Assembly: GCA_037074615.1 (NCBI GenBank)
Contig: CM073560.1
Span: 2,611,501 to 2,675,500 of the forward strand
DNA: 64,000 bases
DNA from: Leucaena leucocephala
Lineage: Eukaryota; Streptophyta; Magnoliopsida; Fabales; Fabaceae
Reading direction: 5' to 3'
Shown: piece by piece, positions 48,682 through 60,391 of the stretch
How positions within the stretch are numbered: position 1 is the stretch's first letter
Layout: each line of letters starts with the position of its first letter
Program-made: the position numbers and the translations under genes
Notes under the pieces: generated by a model
Database searches by the model: none
Told to the model about the DNA's origin: nothing
The model's input: only the letters and a program-made list of their open reading frames with translations

Positions 48682-49209
48682 TAGAGTTGATAATTTAGGT
48701 TGGGCCCGCCGCTAAAAAATGGCAGGTTGGGTTATAAATATTGCAGCCCATTTTGTTGTGGGTCTTTTTGACAGGCACCCGCGCATTTTTTTTTTATTTT
48801 TTTATTATTTATATTGCACATTTACACTTTACTAATTTGAGAGTCTTAGATAAACAAGGGACATTACACTTAATTTATATTAACTTTATCTCATTGAATC
48901 ATTTCTTTATATATAATCATTTTATTTTGTTATTATTTTATTTGTGATAGATTTATCTATGGATGGTGACAAAGTTGACTAAATAAATATTTTGATAATT
49001 TTAGATATGATTCGAATCCAATTAGTATTGATACATGTGATTTTTTTTTTTAAAAATAAAAGTTAGCGTATATATGTGAAAATTAAAAAAAAAAGCTGGC
49101 CCGCCAACCCGCCATGGGGGCGTGAGTTGGTATAATACCAACCCGCCTCTAACTCAACCTGTGGCGTGCCAACCTGTATTCGGCGGGTTAGCTCGCATTA
49201 TCATCTCTA
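48682..49209 (-). mobile_element. Non-autonomous hAT-type element, copy 4 (inverted)
   Basis: The 528-bp element lies in the opposite orientation to copies 1-3. The target duplication TTGATAAA/TTGATAAC (48674-48681, 49210-49217) matches at 7 of 8 positions. Ends are TAGAGTTGATAAT and, inverted, TAGAGATGATAAT. The core TTACACTTAATTTATATTAA is the reverse complement of the core in the other copies. It is more diverged, so probably older. Confidence 0.8.
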
Positions 49210-49217
49210 TTGATAAC

Positions 49218-50009
49218 TATTTATCATCTTCATCCGTCCACTGTTCAGTAGCTCCCTACCTCTACCATCTCTAGCCTCCACGACTTCCACCATTTCTATA
49301 GTCTCCTGACCTCTAGCGACGGTGAGTCCAGATCTCTGTCATCCCTCAACGACAAGCACAGACGATAGTAAGCCCTCGCGACAGATCATCTTCTTCTCCT
49401 CTTTACTGACGACAAGTATATATTTAGAACGTTGTTCACACGACAGACCTATGATGACAAGTATAGAAGATGACGAGGCGCGAGACTGAGATTTAGATCG
49501 TCGCCTTCTTCTTCTAGTCAATGGAGGTTGAAGAGAGAGAAGCATAGAGTTTTCACAACATAGAAGATGAGAACAAGCACAGAGTCTTCACAATAACATA
49601 TAGAGGATAGAGAAGAGATGTATTCTTTTGAGAATTAGATATTTCTCTAATACGTTATACGAGGAGTAGCAAAAAATATATTATAATTCATTAATTATTT
49701 AAAATTATTATAAATTATGAATTATTATCATAGTTAAAAATTTAAAATATTATATAATTTTATTTAAATAATCTTTTAAAGATTAAAGTGACATTATTGA
49801 TTGGAAATATTGATTGCGATTTGTAGACAAAAAAATTAAAAATATGAAGCCTATAATTAGAATTTAAAATATTATATAATCACTTAATAAGATTACTAAT
49901 TAATTATTATCATTGATTTAAAATATATCAAAGATCAAAGTACGATTATTAATTGAAATTATTAGCTATAATTTATAGACAAATAAATTAAAAATATTGA
50001 GTTAGATCA

Positions 50010-50047
<38 letters not shown>

Positions 50048-51467
50048 TTATTGGATTTGTATGCTTTAAATTCTTATACACACGGTGCACATGCGGAAAA
50101 ATAGAGAAAAGTGACAATGACGAGTATGAAGAAGAAATTTCTGCTACATACACATGAATATAGAGGGTGGGTCTCACATCATTAATAAAGTTGTTGTTAT
50201 TTAATTGAAAGTTATGAGTTTAAATCTGAAAATAGTCTTTTCGTTTGCTGGAGTAATACTGTATACATATACCTCTCTCTATACCTCAATAGGAATTTTA
50301 TACCTAGACTGTGTATATGGATGGATATATTTGTGTCTCTATCAGATTATAAATTCTTGAAGGATTGAAGTTCAACAAGCTTTGGGCGAACAAGCGTTGA
50401 TGAGTGGAATGTGAGGGCCAAGGAATAGTTTTTGGAGGGAATATATTTGAGAAAGAGGGAAAAAAGAAGGAAAAGCTCAGGCAAGAAGCTGCAGTTCAAG
50501 TCTGAGGCATTGCTTGCATTACAATAAAAGTTAGATCCTTATACCCACATCCAAGCACTCAATGACTCAGACTCATTTGGCAATTCACAGCCATCACGCT
50601 CTCTCTCTCACGCACACACACACACACCAATCACCCCTACTTCACACAAATTCACTTTTCCCATTAATTTTGATCTAGTTCTTTTTTGATGCCAACCATT
50701 TGATATTGATGAGAAAAACACAAGCCAAAGACCTTATATGCTATGAAAATAAATGCTCGTCACTTACAAAAATATCTGAGGAACAATTAAATAAACATAT
50801 GGTAGAAATTAAACACCCCAACAAGTATCTAGTAATACTCAATGGCGGAGTCAGGCACTCAAACCAGTAGGAGTGTAATTTGGATCAGGAGGTCCTCTCC
50901 CCCCCCCTCCCCCCCAACCCACCTCAAAAACCTAAATGTAGTTTTAGATTTAAGTATTGTTAGATCCTAATTAAAATAGGGTTACCCCTTTTAGCATGAA
51001 TATAATTTATTATTGTTAACTTTTCAGTTGTCATTAGGACTTTTAAGTAATTAATTAAATTTTTTTGGGACCTCAGTAAGTCGCTCATCTTTCTATCTAT
51101 TTGAGATCTTGAAAAAGAGCCATCCACTCCCTTCTCCTTCTACTTGCAATTGGTTGAAAGAATTCATTCTCACTCATTTCAGAAAAGAATTTACATCATT
51201 ATAGAATTTTAAGATAAACATGACTTTCAAACACACAGAAATCTCACCCCAATGTATTTGCTTCTTGATGACAGAATCAACACTTCACCCAACTCTGATA
51301 GCACCCTCTTACCCATTAAAGAAGCACAACATTTCCTTCTTTTTTGTGCCTGAAAAAAGTAACCCATAGACATTGTAAAGAAACAATCCAAAATTCTTCC
51401 ATATTACACAGCTTGTTGCAGTGTCAGAAGTGAAACAACTCTGGCTTTAAGCAGGAAGAAGAAGAAG
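49218..51467. other. Intergenic DNA and TRM promoter/leader
   Basis: 49210-49600 is less AT-rich with a domain-less minus ORF (49545-49339). A (TA)n microsatellite lies at about 50011-50043, and an ACAC run at about 50612-50627. A C homopolymer region is near 50896-50914. From about 51100 composition suits a promoter and leader for the plus-strand gene starting at 51468. Confidence 0.45.
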
Positions 51468-54400
51468 ATGGCTAAGAGATCAGATTTTGCACAGAAGCTG
51501 CTCGATGATTTGCGTCTAAGGAAAGGACGAATGAATGCATCTTCTCAGAAGTCAAGCCAATCCAAACATCTTCCTGTAGGTAAGTTCATTCTGGTGATTC
51601 TCACTTTTCTTTTCTTCCTTCTTCCTTTCTTTTGAGTCTGTGAAATACTTCTTTTGCCCAATGAAGCTAGAATAGAATTGTATATGACTCTTTATTTAGA
51701 CCTTTGCTGATGCAATGCGTTGTATTCTAATCTACATATGAAACTTATGAGCATGAGACTTGTAGAATGACATTTACAAATATATAAATCTTTTGAGGTT
51801 TTCCCCATTTGTTAAACTATTTAGAAAACTAAAATTTTAACATACAAATTTCTCTTCCTGAGTTTCCTTGGAATTTGGAAATCAATATTTAGAACATAAG
51901 ATGTGTTGATATCATTTACTTATTCTGTATGATTCCAGATTTTCTTGTCCCCATATGGGGATTACTTACTTCTTTTTGTCTTCGTATATTTTATGTTTTA
52001 GGAATTTTTTTCCTGTAGTTTTTACTATCAGCAAGAAACAAGTTCAACAGTTCATGTATCCCCATCTAGATACTCAGCAAGAAAGTTAATTGTATTTAAA
52101 TGAAGACAAAATCAATGCACCTTGGATTCAAATTATTAAAAGAATTCCAAGAAAACCTAAGTAAAACAGAGCTATAACCTTGTGACTTTGGATCCTTGAT
52201 AATAATATAATCCCATAATATGGTGAGAGTGACACAAAAAAATGAGAATATATATAAGATCGATCCACTTTCTTGTTCTTTTTGTTAATAATATCTTAAT
52301 CCCATAACTTTACATGAATTTTAGTTTTAGCCTCTGAAAGGACAAAATGATCCAATCTTTATTAAATTATAGGGACTAATATTTTAGACGGAAAGAAATT
52401 TGAGACATCAAAACCTATAGTTTAAAATTTGAGAGACTAAAGCCAAAGTAAGAGCAAACTTAAGGGAACAAAGATTAGATTAAACCCCACGTTTTTGCTG
52501 TAGACAATCAAAATTCATAAATATTTTCTACCTTGCACAAAACACCCTCTGTGATCTAATTGAGCCAAACATGCTCATACAGATGCATATGCTTATTCCA
52601 AGCAAACACAGAGGGGATCCAGGAGTTATAATAAAGGAAGTGAAAATGTAAGTTTGTTATGAGTACTTTCTGTATCCATTATTAAAGCAAAAAAATATCA
52701 TGAAACTCTGTTACTTACACTTGTTTCATGTGCTGCTGCTGCAGTTTAGTTCCAGAACAGGGAACATGCCGAATACGAATAGGTCTAGCAGAAGCTATAG
52801 ATCAACAAAAGCTGGTGAAGTTTCAAATCAGATTGTTCCATATGGGAGAGGTCAGAGATTGGAGCAAACTGGTGATGATATGTCCTTAGCCCTGGCCTTT
52901 CCGTTTGAGAATAATGGAGGGAAACTAAGAACTGATTCTTTTACCAGTTCAATCATGAGTTTCTTTAGCCACCTTAAAAGGGGAACATTGAGCTTTGGCA
53001 AGATAGAACGGCGAGGCAATTCGGGTCGAGAATTAGCTGCAACTAATCAGTTTCTTGCTCTCTCTCCTGTGCAGATAAATGAGATATACAAAGGTGCACA
53101 GAAATTAAACCAGATATTAAGTGCCTCCAACTCCAATGGTCTCACCATAGATAGACAATCGATAGAATTTGCAAAGGAATTATTGCAGGGTGCTATAAAT
53201 TTGGAGGAGTCCCTCAAGATCATAGTAAACCAGCAGAAGAATTCAGAGTTCATCGTGATGCCACAGAAGAAAAATCGGATCATTTTATTAGAGGATGATG
53301 ATGATGATGGAGAAGAAGAAGAAGAAACCAAAACTTCAGAGCAAAAGCAACTAGCACCACCAGTTTTCTCCTTTGACAAGCGCTCTAAACATTCTCAAAA
53401 CCTTCAAGGGAATCAAAACACAAGTCTCATGAAGACAAGTTACTCCAAAGGCAAGAAATTAAATAACGAAACGCAAGATGTCAACACATCGAAATTGCTT
53501 CCTCGTCATAAGCAATCGATTAGTGATGGCTCTAATATGAAGAGTTTCAATGATGTTTCTAAACAAAATAATCACTTGGACTCAGTGCACTCTGATTCAG
53601 ACATTAGTAAGATACCAAATGTAATAGCCAAATTGATGGGTTTGGATAATCTTCCAGAGAAAGTTGAAGGGAAATACACCCAACAAAAGGATTCAAAAGG
53701 AAGTGAGAAGAAGATGGAACTGAAGAGCAGACAAACAGAGAACTTGTCACCTCAGAAAAAGCAAAAAGTGATAGAAGCCACTACCATGCCTGCAACCCGC
53801 CATAAGGAGCTTGGTGTTGATAAAAATTTTAATACACGGAAGGCGAAATCTGAGGCGGTTGTTGATAAAGGAGTAAGAGCATTGAAAGGCTCAGATAAGA
53901 GCAGCATAAAAAGTGACAAGAAAAATGACAGTACTATGAGAGTCAATTTTATCAGAGAAAATCGAATAGGGGTTCAGGAGAAAGGACAAAGACAGGATCA
54001 CACAAATAATAGAGAACAGAAAGGCACAGGAAAAGGCAGAACCAATGATCTAGTTCTAAATAACATGCTGAATCAGATGGAACAAGTTCATGGAAGATCA
54101 GAAGTTAAATCTTTATTGCAGGAACAACAAAAGGAAACCAATGGAAGCATTCATCAATCTGGAAAGAGACACGCAAACATGCACATCTTAAGGAATCAAA
54201 ACATGTCTCAGAATCATCTTGGAATTCAAGATTCAAGCTTGGTCTTGAAGTATGGGCCTCAGGAAGAGAAACATAGTAAAGAACAGTGGCCCCGGATGAG
54301 TGAAAAGCAAATATTAAAGGCAAGATCACAAAGAGGATCACTTGAGCACAATTTAGCAGAAAATTCTGGTGCTATGAATTCGGACACGTCTTGGATTAGC

Positions 54401-56383
54401 TACTATGATAATCTAGTCAGAGACGAAGTCTACAATGGCTTAAATATGCAGATCAAAGAGATGATGAATAAGGAGTCAATTAAACTTTCCACTCCAAGAG
54501 ATCAAGTTAAGGGAAAGCAGGGCATCCTGAAAATGATGGTTGAAAAAAGTGTTCACAAATTAGCTGACAAGAAGGTAAAGAATACTAGAAAGCTTAAAAA
54601 TGCCATGCCAGGAAAAATGCTCAAAATCCCAAAACAAATAAAGCAACATAGTCCCATCATGCAACAAGCGATACAAAGAACATTTGACAAGTTCAATGTC
54701 TCAAAAGAAGCCGAGCGAGAAAGGGTGGGCACGTCAAAAGAAGCAGACAAATGCATCATTAGCTCACAAGAATCATCGGAAGTGAGATGCCAACAACATA
54801 ATAAACATGAAATTCCTCCTACATTGTATAATCCTGATGGTGGGGACCTTCAAAGCTCACATGAATCAGAAGCTTTAATCTCTAACTATTTGGTAAGCTT
54901 TAGTTGTCTCATGGGAGGAAAGCAAATATATATATATTTATATATACACACATATATATAACTCAAGTACTGATAAGCTTTCCTCCAAATCCTTGTTGGA
55001 TATTTTGCAGCATCAAGGTGTGAAGTCAGTGACAATCAGAGATTGGCCAGATCGAGCTGTTCTTGTCACAGCAGATGAAGGATTGGAGTCTCATCAAATT
55101 GCACCAGACCCCATAAATGGTGAGTATAACTCTAAATTTCAGTTCAACTTCTTTTTCATGAATATCACAGTACCTCCAATTATATGGTATAAGTATGTCA
55201 AGGAATGGCAATAATGTTGGGTAAACTGTCATTCACTATCTTCATTCATATTCCAAAAGGTCATGATACTTTTCACAACATCCACCAAATACTCCTCCTC
55301 CGGTCTTTAATATATAATTTATTTAATTAATTTGATTAGACTAAAGAAGTTAATTAATATAAATTTTTTTTCTAAAATATCCTAATTATCCTCCTTAACT
55401 CCCTCCCTCCCTCTTTTACTTAATTATTATAGAGGGAGTATCAATAGGTGTAATTTAGAAAAAAGTTGATAAATATAGAAAATAAGTCTTATATTTAGGA
55501 TCAAGATCAACTCCCTAATTAAGTCTTATATTAAGAACCAGAGGAGTATAATTTTTCTTTCTGTTGATCAGAGCAGAACTGTGGCTCACAAACGGAGTGA
55601 AAAGCCTCAACTAGCATACTCATAGATACCAGAAATCCAGCCATGACGTTTCTTATTTATTTACTACTTTTTTTGTCTCATCACATTGACATTTCTTTTG
55701 TTACCATTTTTATTAACGTTTTCAATATCACAGGAATGCATGAAGACAGAATGAACATTAACTCTCACTTACAAGTGCTAGGCAAGAAAATTTCTGGAAA
55801 AAGTCCAAAACCGCTCACAGAAAGTGAAAACCGCCTCAAGTGGAACTTGATCAAGAGTCAATTATTCCTTAACACTGCAGAAACACTTTACAGATTTGAC
55901 ATGCCATTTAGCAGTCCCCTTGGAAGTGGTTGTTGGGATAATCAAGACTTAAACAGCAAACTCATGTTAGACTGTGGATATGAAGTCATGAAACGAAAAG
56001 GGATACGACGAGAGTTCAAAGTTCATCCTTGCTCAAAGGTATCATCAATCAGTAACATTAGAATTAGATCCTTGGATGAATTGGTTAGGCAGCTGAATGA
56101 AGACATAGGGAAGCTAAAATTCTATGGAAGAAGCAAGATTTCCCAAGTTGAAATGGAGGACTACTTTCCTAAAATGCTAGAAAATGATGTGTACAATGAG
56201 GATCCAGATATTGACTGTATGTGGGAATTGGGTTGGAATGATGATACATTTGCCTTTATTGAGAAATATGAAGCTATAAGAAACATGGAAAAGTATCTTC
56301 TTAATGGACTATTGGATGAGATCACCAGAGAAATTTGGCATTTTCAAGGATTGAATATGACAGCCACTAACTCAACTGAATGA
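51468..56383 (+). CDS. TRM/DUF4378-family protein (TON1-recruiting-motif type), 1027 aa
   Basis: Five exons: 51468-51579, 52583-52647, 52745-54892, 55011-55119, 55734-56383; they total 3084 nt in one frame, all GT-AG. The N-terminus MAKRSDFAQKLLDDLRLRKG is characteristic of one TRM subgroup. An acidic run lies at about residues 240-252 (EDDDDDGEEEEE). The SDISKIPNVIAKLMGLDN motif (about 343-360) matches the LMGL motif shared by TRM and LONGIFOLIA proteins. The DUF4378 domain occupies about 850-1015 (SLDELVRQLNEDIG, MEDYFPKMLENDVY, WELGWNDDTFAFIEKYE). The family binds cortical microtubules and/or the TON1-PP2A complex that orients cell division and elongation. The exact subgroup is not certain. 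Exons 1 and 2 are short and easily missed; exon 3 read alone would suggest a false start at 52700. Confidence 0.88.
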
Positions 56384-57293
56384 GAAAAAAGGGTTTCTGT
56401 GGGTAGTTTCTTGTGCGATTTTGTGAATTGTAATTTATTGCAAATTTTTTATTTTATTTTATTGCTATGATTTCTAGCCTCATATAAACCCATCAAGAAA
56501 ATGGAACATGTTCATTTCGTTAAAGGCATTTTAATTTCTGGGAAGACCCAAGGAACACTCAAGTATGTGAGTTCTTGTGTGGGTGTACTTTTTTTTTCTC
56601 AAGTTTATAAGTAGTTGGAAACAGAAAACTTTTTGGCTATTTTCGTGACATCGTCCTTTAATTTGTGAACCTTGCAATATGATAAATCTTAATAAATAAA
56701 GTTGTTTAAATTTCATGATACTTTGATGCTTAATTAAACTTAGAAAAGACCTAAATAATCATAAGTAAAATTGGATAAAATTCCCCTATTAAAAATAAAG
56801 ACTTAAATTTGAGTATTAATATTGCGTGTGTATAAAAATTTATCAAGTCATTCTTACCAATATAATTTTTCCTAATTTTCTCTAATAATTAAACGCTATG
56901 CCTATTGGATACACCAAATGCAGTAGAATAAAAATAGAGAATAGCATGAAATAAAAAAGAAAACATAGTGAAAAAATGATTTTGGGCTAAAAATTGCCTC
57001 TTCTATTCCTGGATTAAAAATAAATTAAATAAACAATTATTATTGAATAATGATAATCCAAGTATAATATATATCGGATATTTTTTATTTTTGCACAAGT
57101 TCCCATATTCTAGCCAACCAAGACAATTCATAAAAATTGGAAAGAATTTAGCATTTTATAAAGTTACAAAAATATGATACACAAATCCTTCTTCTAAAGA
57201 TGATACTCGTTAGCATCAACCTAATGTCAGCACAAGTCATCATGGTTAATGAACTCCTCTTGAAGAGGAATTCAAAGGTTAACCAAAAGTAAT
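56384..57293. other. Convergent 3' regions of the TRM and DYW-PPR genes
   Basis: AT-rich sequence between two stop codons, containing probable 3' UTRs (T-rich after 56383; AT-rich left of 57294). No gene seen. Confidence 0.55.
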
Positions 57294-59543
57294 TCACCAA
57301 TATTCTCCACAAGAGCAAACGCCATCTTTGAAATGATGAAAACGATTTGTATCTCTGACATAAATTTCTCTTTGTTCAAAGCTGGAAATGAATTTTATAA
57401 CAGCATGGCAATCATCACAAATTCTCAGGTTCTTAATCACTTGAAGAGGTTGCCCAGGACTTGTGTTCAGTAACCCTAATACCACAGCCAACTTCTCACT
57501 ATGCCCACACAAAATCTGTGCCTTGTCTTGCTCCTCAACATCTTGCAGAACATTATTAGTATCAGGATAGTAACCAAACTTATTCATTTCAATACTCAAT
57601 TTATACAACTTGTCCAGGATCAGTCCCATTTGTGGATGTGATTTGTCCCCAGCAAGAAGCATATGAACTCGGCGTCCTAACTCGATCCAGCTACAACCCG
57701 GGTTTTTTCTCAATCCCATACTCTTCATCACACCGCGTATTCTATTTACCTCACCCCACATACCCTTTGAGGCATAGATATTGGACAGAAGAATATAGCT
57801 CCCGGGATTGTCTGGTTCCAGCTCGAAAAGCTTCTTCGCGGCAATCTCGCCTAAACTTAGGTTATGGTGAACTCTGCAAGAACTTAACAAGGCTCCCCAA
57901 ATACAAGCGTCAGGTTCAAATGGCATTTTCTTGATAAGAGAATAAGCTTCTTCAAGCTTTCCTACACGACTTAGCAGTGTCACCATGCATGCATAATGCT
58001 CCAATTTGGCTTCAATGCCATGTTCTGTGGACATGCTGGTAAAATAATGCCATCCTTCTTCTGTTAAGCCATTTTGGCTGCAGGCAGATAACAGGCAAGT
58101 GAAGGTAATAATGTCAGGTTTTTGGCCACTCTGCTGCATCAAATGAAACATTTCTATTGTTTCCCCGGCATTTCCATGCATAGCATATCCTCTCATTATC
58201 GCATTCCAAGAAACCAAATTTCTGGTCGGCATTCTATCAAAACAACGCCGAGATAATTTGATCCTTCCACACTTGGCATACATATCTATTAAAGCACTAC
58301 CTATGTATACATCGTCAACTATTTGCTTTCTGATAGAGAAGCAATGAATTGCCTTTCCGTGCATCAATGACGCGATATTTCCACAAGCAGGAATCAAGCT
58401 TGGGATTGTTATAGAGTTAGGCTCGAAGCCTTCATCTTGCATCTCTCTAAAGAACTCCAAAGCTTCCAAGTCTTTCCCATTCTGGGAGCAACTTGCTATC
58501 ATTGATGTCCATGTCACGACATTCAATTGCATTCCTTCGGCTTTGAATCGCCGGAATACCTCCAACGCAGTGTCAACAAGACCATTGCGTGATAACCCTG
58601 TAAGAAAAGCATTGCATGAACCTATTTCCATTTGGTCAGATTCATCAAACACCTGTGACATTTCTAATGCACAGGCACATCTTCCATACATGTCAATAAG
58701 TGCACTGACTACAAACTTGTTTGATCCAATGCCCTGTTTGTTCACATAACCATGAACCTGGGTTCCCATTACCAAGTCCTCCAAGTGTCCTAGAGCAGGA
58801 AGAATGCAGGAGATGGTAGAGCCATCAGGCCAAAAACCTTCGGAGAACATCATTTGAAAAAACATCAACCCCTCAATATGTGACCCACTATTAATGAGCC
58901 CAGCTATCATACCATTCCATGACACCATATTTGGTTCCACACCCTTATTTCTCATCTCATAAAATAGTTCCTTTGCCTTATCCCCAAGTCCTAGACGAGA
59001 GAAGCCAGCAATCATAGCACTCCAAATAACAACGTCTTTCTCAGGCATTCTATCAAACAATATCTGTGCATCCCCAATCTTGTGACATTTCAAATACATG
59101 TGTACTAAAGATGATTCTACTATTGAATCCGAAGCCAACCCAGATACATAAGCAACCCCATGAACCTGTTGCCCTGCTTTCAGAGCCTGCAGCCCAGCAC
59201 AAGCCTTTATGGCACTAGGAAGGACATAACTATCAGGCACCAAACCCCGAGACAACATTTGAGAGAAAACACGCAAAACATGGTCAAAATTATTCGATCT
59301 CGCAAAAGAATGGATAAGAGTGGAGAAGGAAAACAAACTAGGTTCAGGAATAGAATCTAGGACAAGATTGACATCGTAAAAGCATAGATTATTAGCATAG
59401 ACAGAAAGAAGCCTGGTCGTGAGTTGGACATTACCAAAGAGTCCAGCTTTGAGAATGTGAGCGTGAGCCTGTCGGACCTGCGAAAGAGAAGCAGAGCCTG
59501 AACTGGCGCAGTTGAGTACGGTTTGGTATATGCTATAAAACAT
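57294..59543 (-). CDS. PLS-class PPR protein with DYW-type deaminase domain, 749 aa
   Basis: A single exon of 750 codons. Repeating PLS triplets run from about residue 15 to 580 (VIWSAMIAGFSRLGLGDKAK, VSWNGMIAGLINSG, VTWTSMIASCSQNGKDLEAL). E/E+ motifs follow (WGALLSSCRVHHN, SYILLSNIYASKGMW), then the DYW domain: HSEKLAVVLGLLNT with the HxE zinc/catalytic motif, CDDCH, RFHHF and a final CSCGEYW. The terminal triplet is EYW instead of DYW, a tolerated variant. These proteins edit specific C-to-U sites in mitochondrial or plastid RNA. The layout resembles Arabidopsis At1g20230-type proteins, recognised from memory, not by alignment. The target peptide at the start is weak, so organelle assignment is open. 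Confidence 0.93.
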   Translation of the reverse strand: MFYSIYQTVLNCASSGSASLSQVRQAHAHILKAGLFGNVQLTTRLLSVYANNLCFYDVNLVLDSIPEPSLFSFSTLIHSFARSNNFDHVLRVFSQMLSRGLVPDSYVLPSAIKACAGLQALKAGQQVHGVAYVSGLASDSIVESSLVHMYLKCHKIGDAQILFDRMPEKDVVIWSAMIAGFSRLGLGDKAKELFYEMRNKGVEPNMVSWNGMIAGLINSGSHIEGLMFFQMMFSEGFWPDGSTISCILPALGHLEDLVMGTQVHGYVNKQGIGSNKFVVSALIDMYGRCACALEMSQVFDESDQMEIGSCNAFLTGLSRNGLVDTALEVFRRFKAEGMQLNVVTWTSMIASCSQNGKDLEALEFFREMQDEGFEPNSITIPSLIPACGNIASLMHGKAIHCFSIRKQIVDDVYIGSALIDMYAKCGRIKLSRRCFDRMPTRNLVSWNAIMRGYAMHGNAGETIEMFHLMQQSGQKPDIITFTCLLSACSQNGLTEEGWHYFTSMSTEHGIEAKLEHYACMVTLLSRVGKLEEAYSLIKKMPFEPDACIWGALLSSCRVHHNLSLGEIAAKKLFELEPDNPGSYILLSNIYASKGMWGEVNRIRGVMKSMGLRKNPGCSWIELGRRVHMLLAGDKSHPQMGLILDKLYKLSIEMNKFGYYPDTNNVLQDVEEQDKAQILCGHSEKLAVVLGLLNTSPGQPLQVIKNLRICDDCHAVIKFISSFEQREIYVRDTNRFHHFKDGVCSCGEYW

Positions 59544-60391
59544 ATGGGAATGTTTTATTATGCTTCACTGAGAACTGCTTTTTATTCTCAGTGAGAACTA
59601 CAAGAGAGAAGAATTCAGCTATGGCAATGGTATAATTTTGATATCTTCTTGTAAAATAACGGTGAAGTAGAAATTCCACAACCCAGATGAAACTAGTGTT
59701 GTATAAAAAATCCACGAGTTTCCTTGTCAACGAGGCCCCGTTAAAGAGAAGGAGATTTGAAAGAAAGGAACCTCGTATAGACTACAGATTAGAAGGATTC
59801 GACCCAGGCAAAAACAAACGATTGAAGGCAATCTAATAATATTAAATTTGTAGCTGGATAAAATATTATTCTTTTAGGTCATTTATTCTAATTTTCTCAA
59901 ATAAAAATTTTTAATTACTCTTTTAATTATGTTAATTATATGTTAATAGTATCTTTAGTCTATCACATTAACACAAATTTTAGTTTTCACCCATCACATT
60001 TTAAATTATAAATTTTGTTTCCGTAAAAACTAAAATATTTTAAAATTTTATTAAATTATAAAGATAAATATTTAATCAAAACAAATGAACTAGCCGCAAA
60101 CCTAGCCATTAAGATTGTATTAACTCTTTAATTCTCAATGATGATAACTTAAAAATAGTCAAACGGATGGCTGAGATCTCTCAATATATCAACGGTCCAA
60201 TTCAGCTTTTTAATTTACGAGTCGACATCCTTACCGTACAAAAAATGGACGGCTGGATTTCGAAATCCGTTCGCGAGTTCCAATATGGCGCAGGGTTTCT
60301 CTTTTTAATCCATTTTCCCGCCAGTCGTCTCTCCGTAAAATAGATTTTTCCCGCCGAATCCCCCAGTCAGCAGACGCAGACAGAGGGAGAA
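59544..60391. promoter_or_regulatory. Divergent promoter region between DYW-PPR and DPB2
   Basis: An 848-bp head-to-head interval. The PPR side (59544-59740) carries probable leader. The middle is AT-rich. The DPB2 side is GC-richer and holds two E2F-type sites plus an AGGGTTT (telo-box-like) motif at about 60293-60299. Confidence 0.55.
60314..60355 (+). promoter_or_regulatory. Two E2F-type sites upstream of DPB2
   Basis: TTTCCCGCC occurs twice, at 60314-60322 and 60347-60355, ending 70 and 37 bases before the ATG. TTTCCCGC is the canonical E2F/DP site of S-phase genes, including plant replication genes, so G1/S control is likely. Confidence 0.75.

Noticed and set aside
49339..49545. 68-aa minus ORF with an Arg run
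   Set aside because: No homology recognised; GC-richer intergenic patch only.
53047..53379. 110-aa minus ORF rich in Ser
   Set aside because: Antisense of the Asp/Glu-coding run in the TRM gene.
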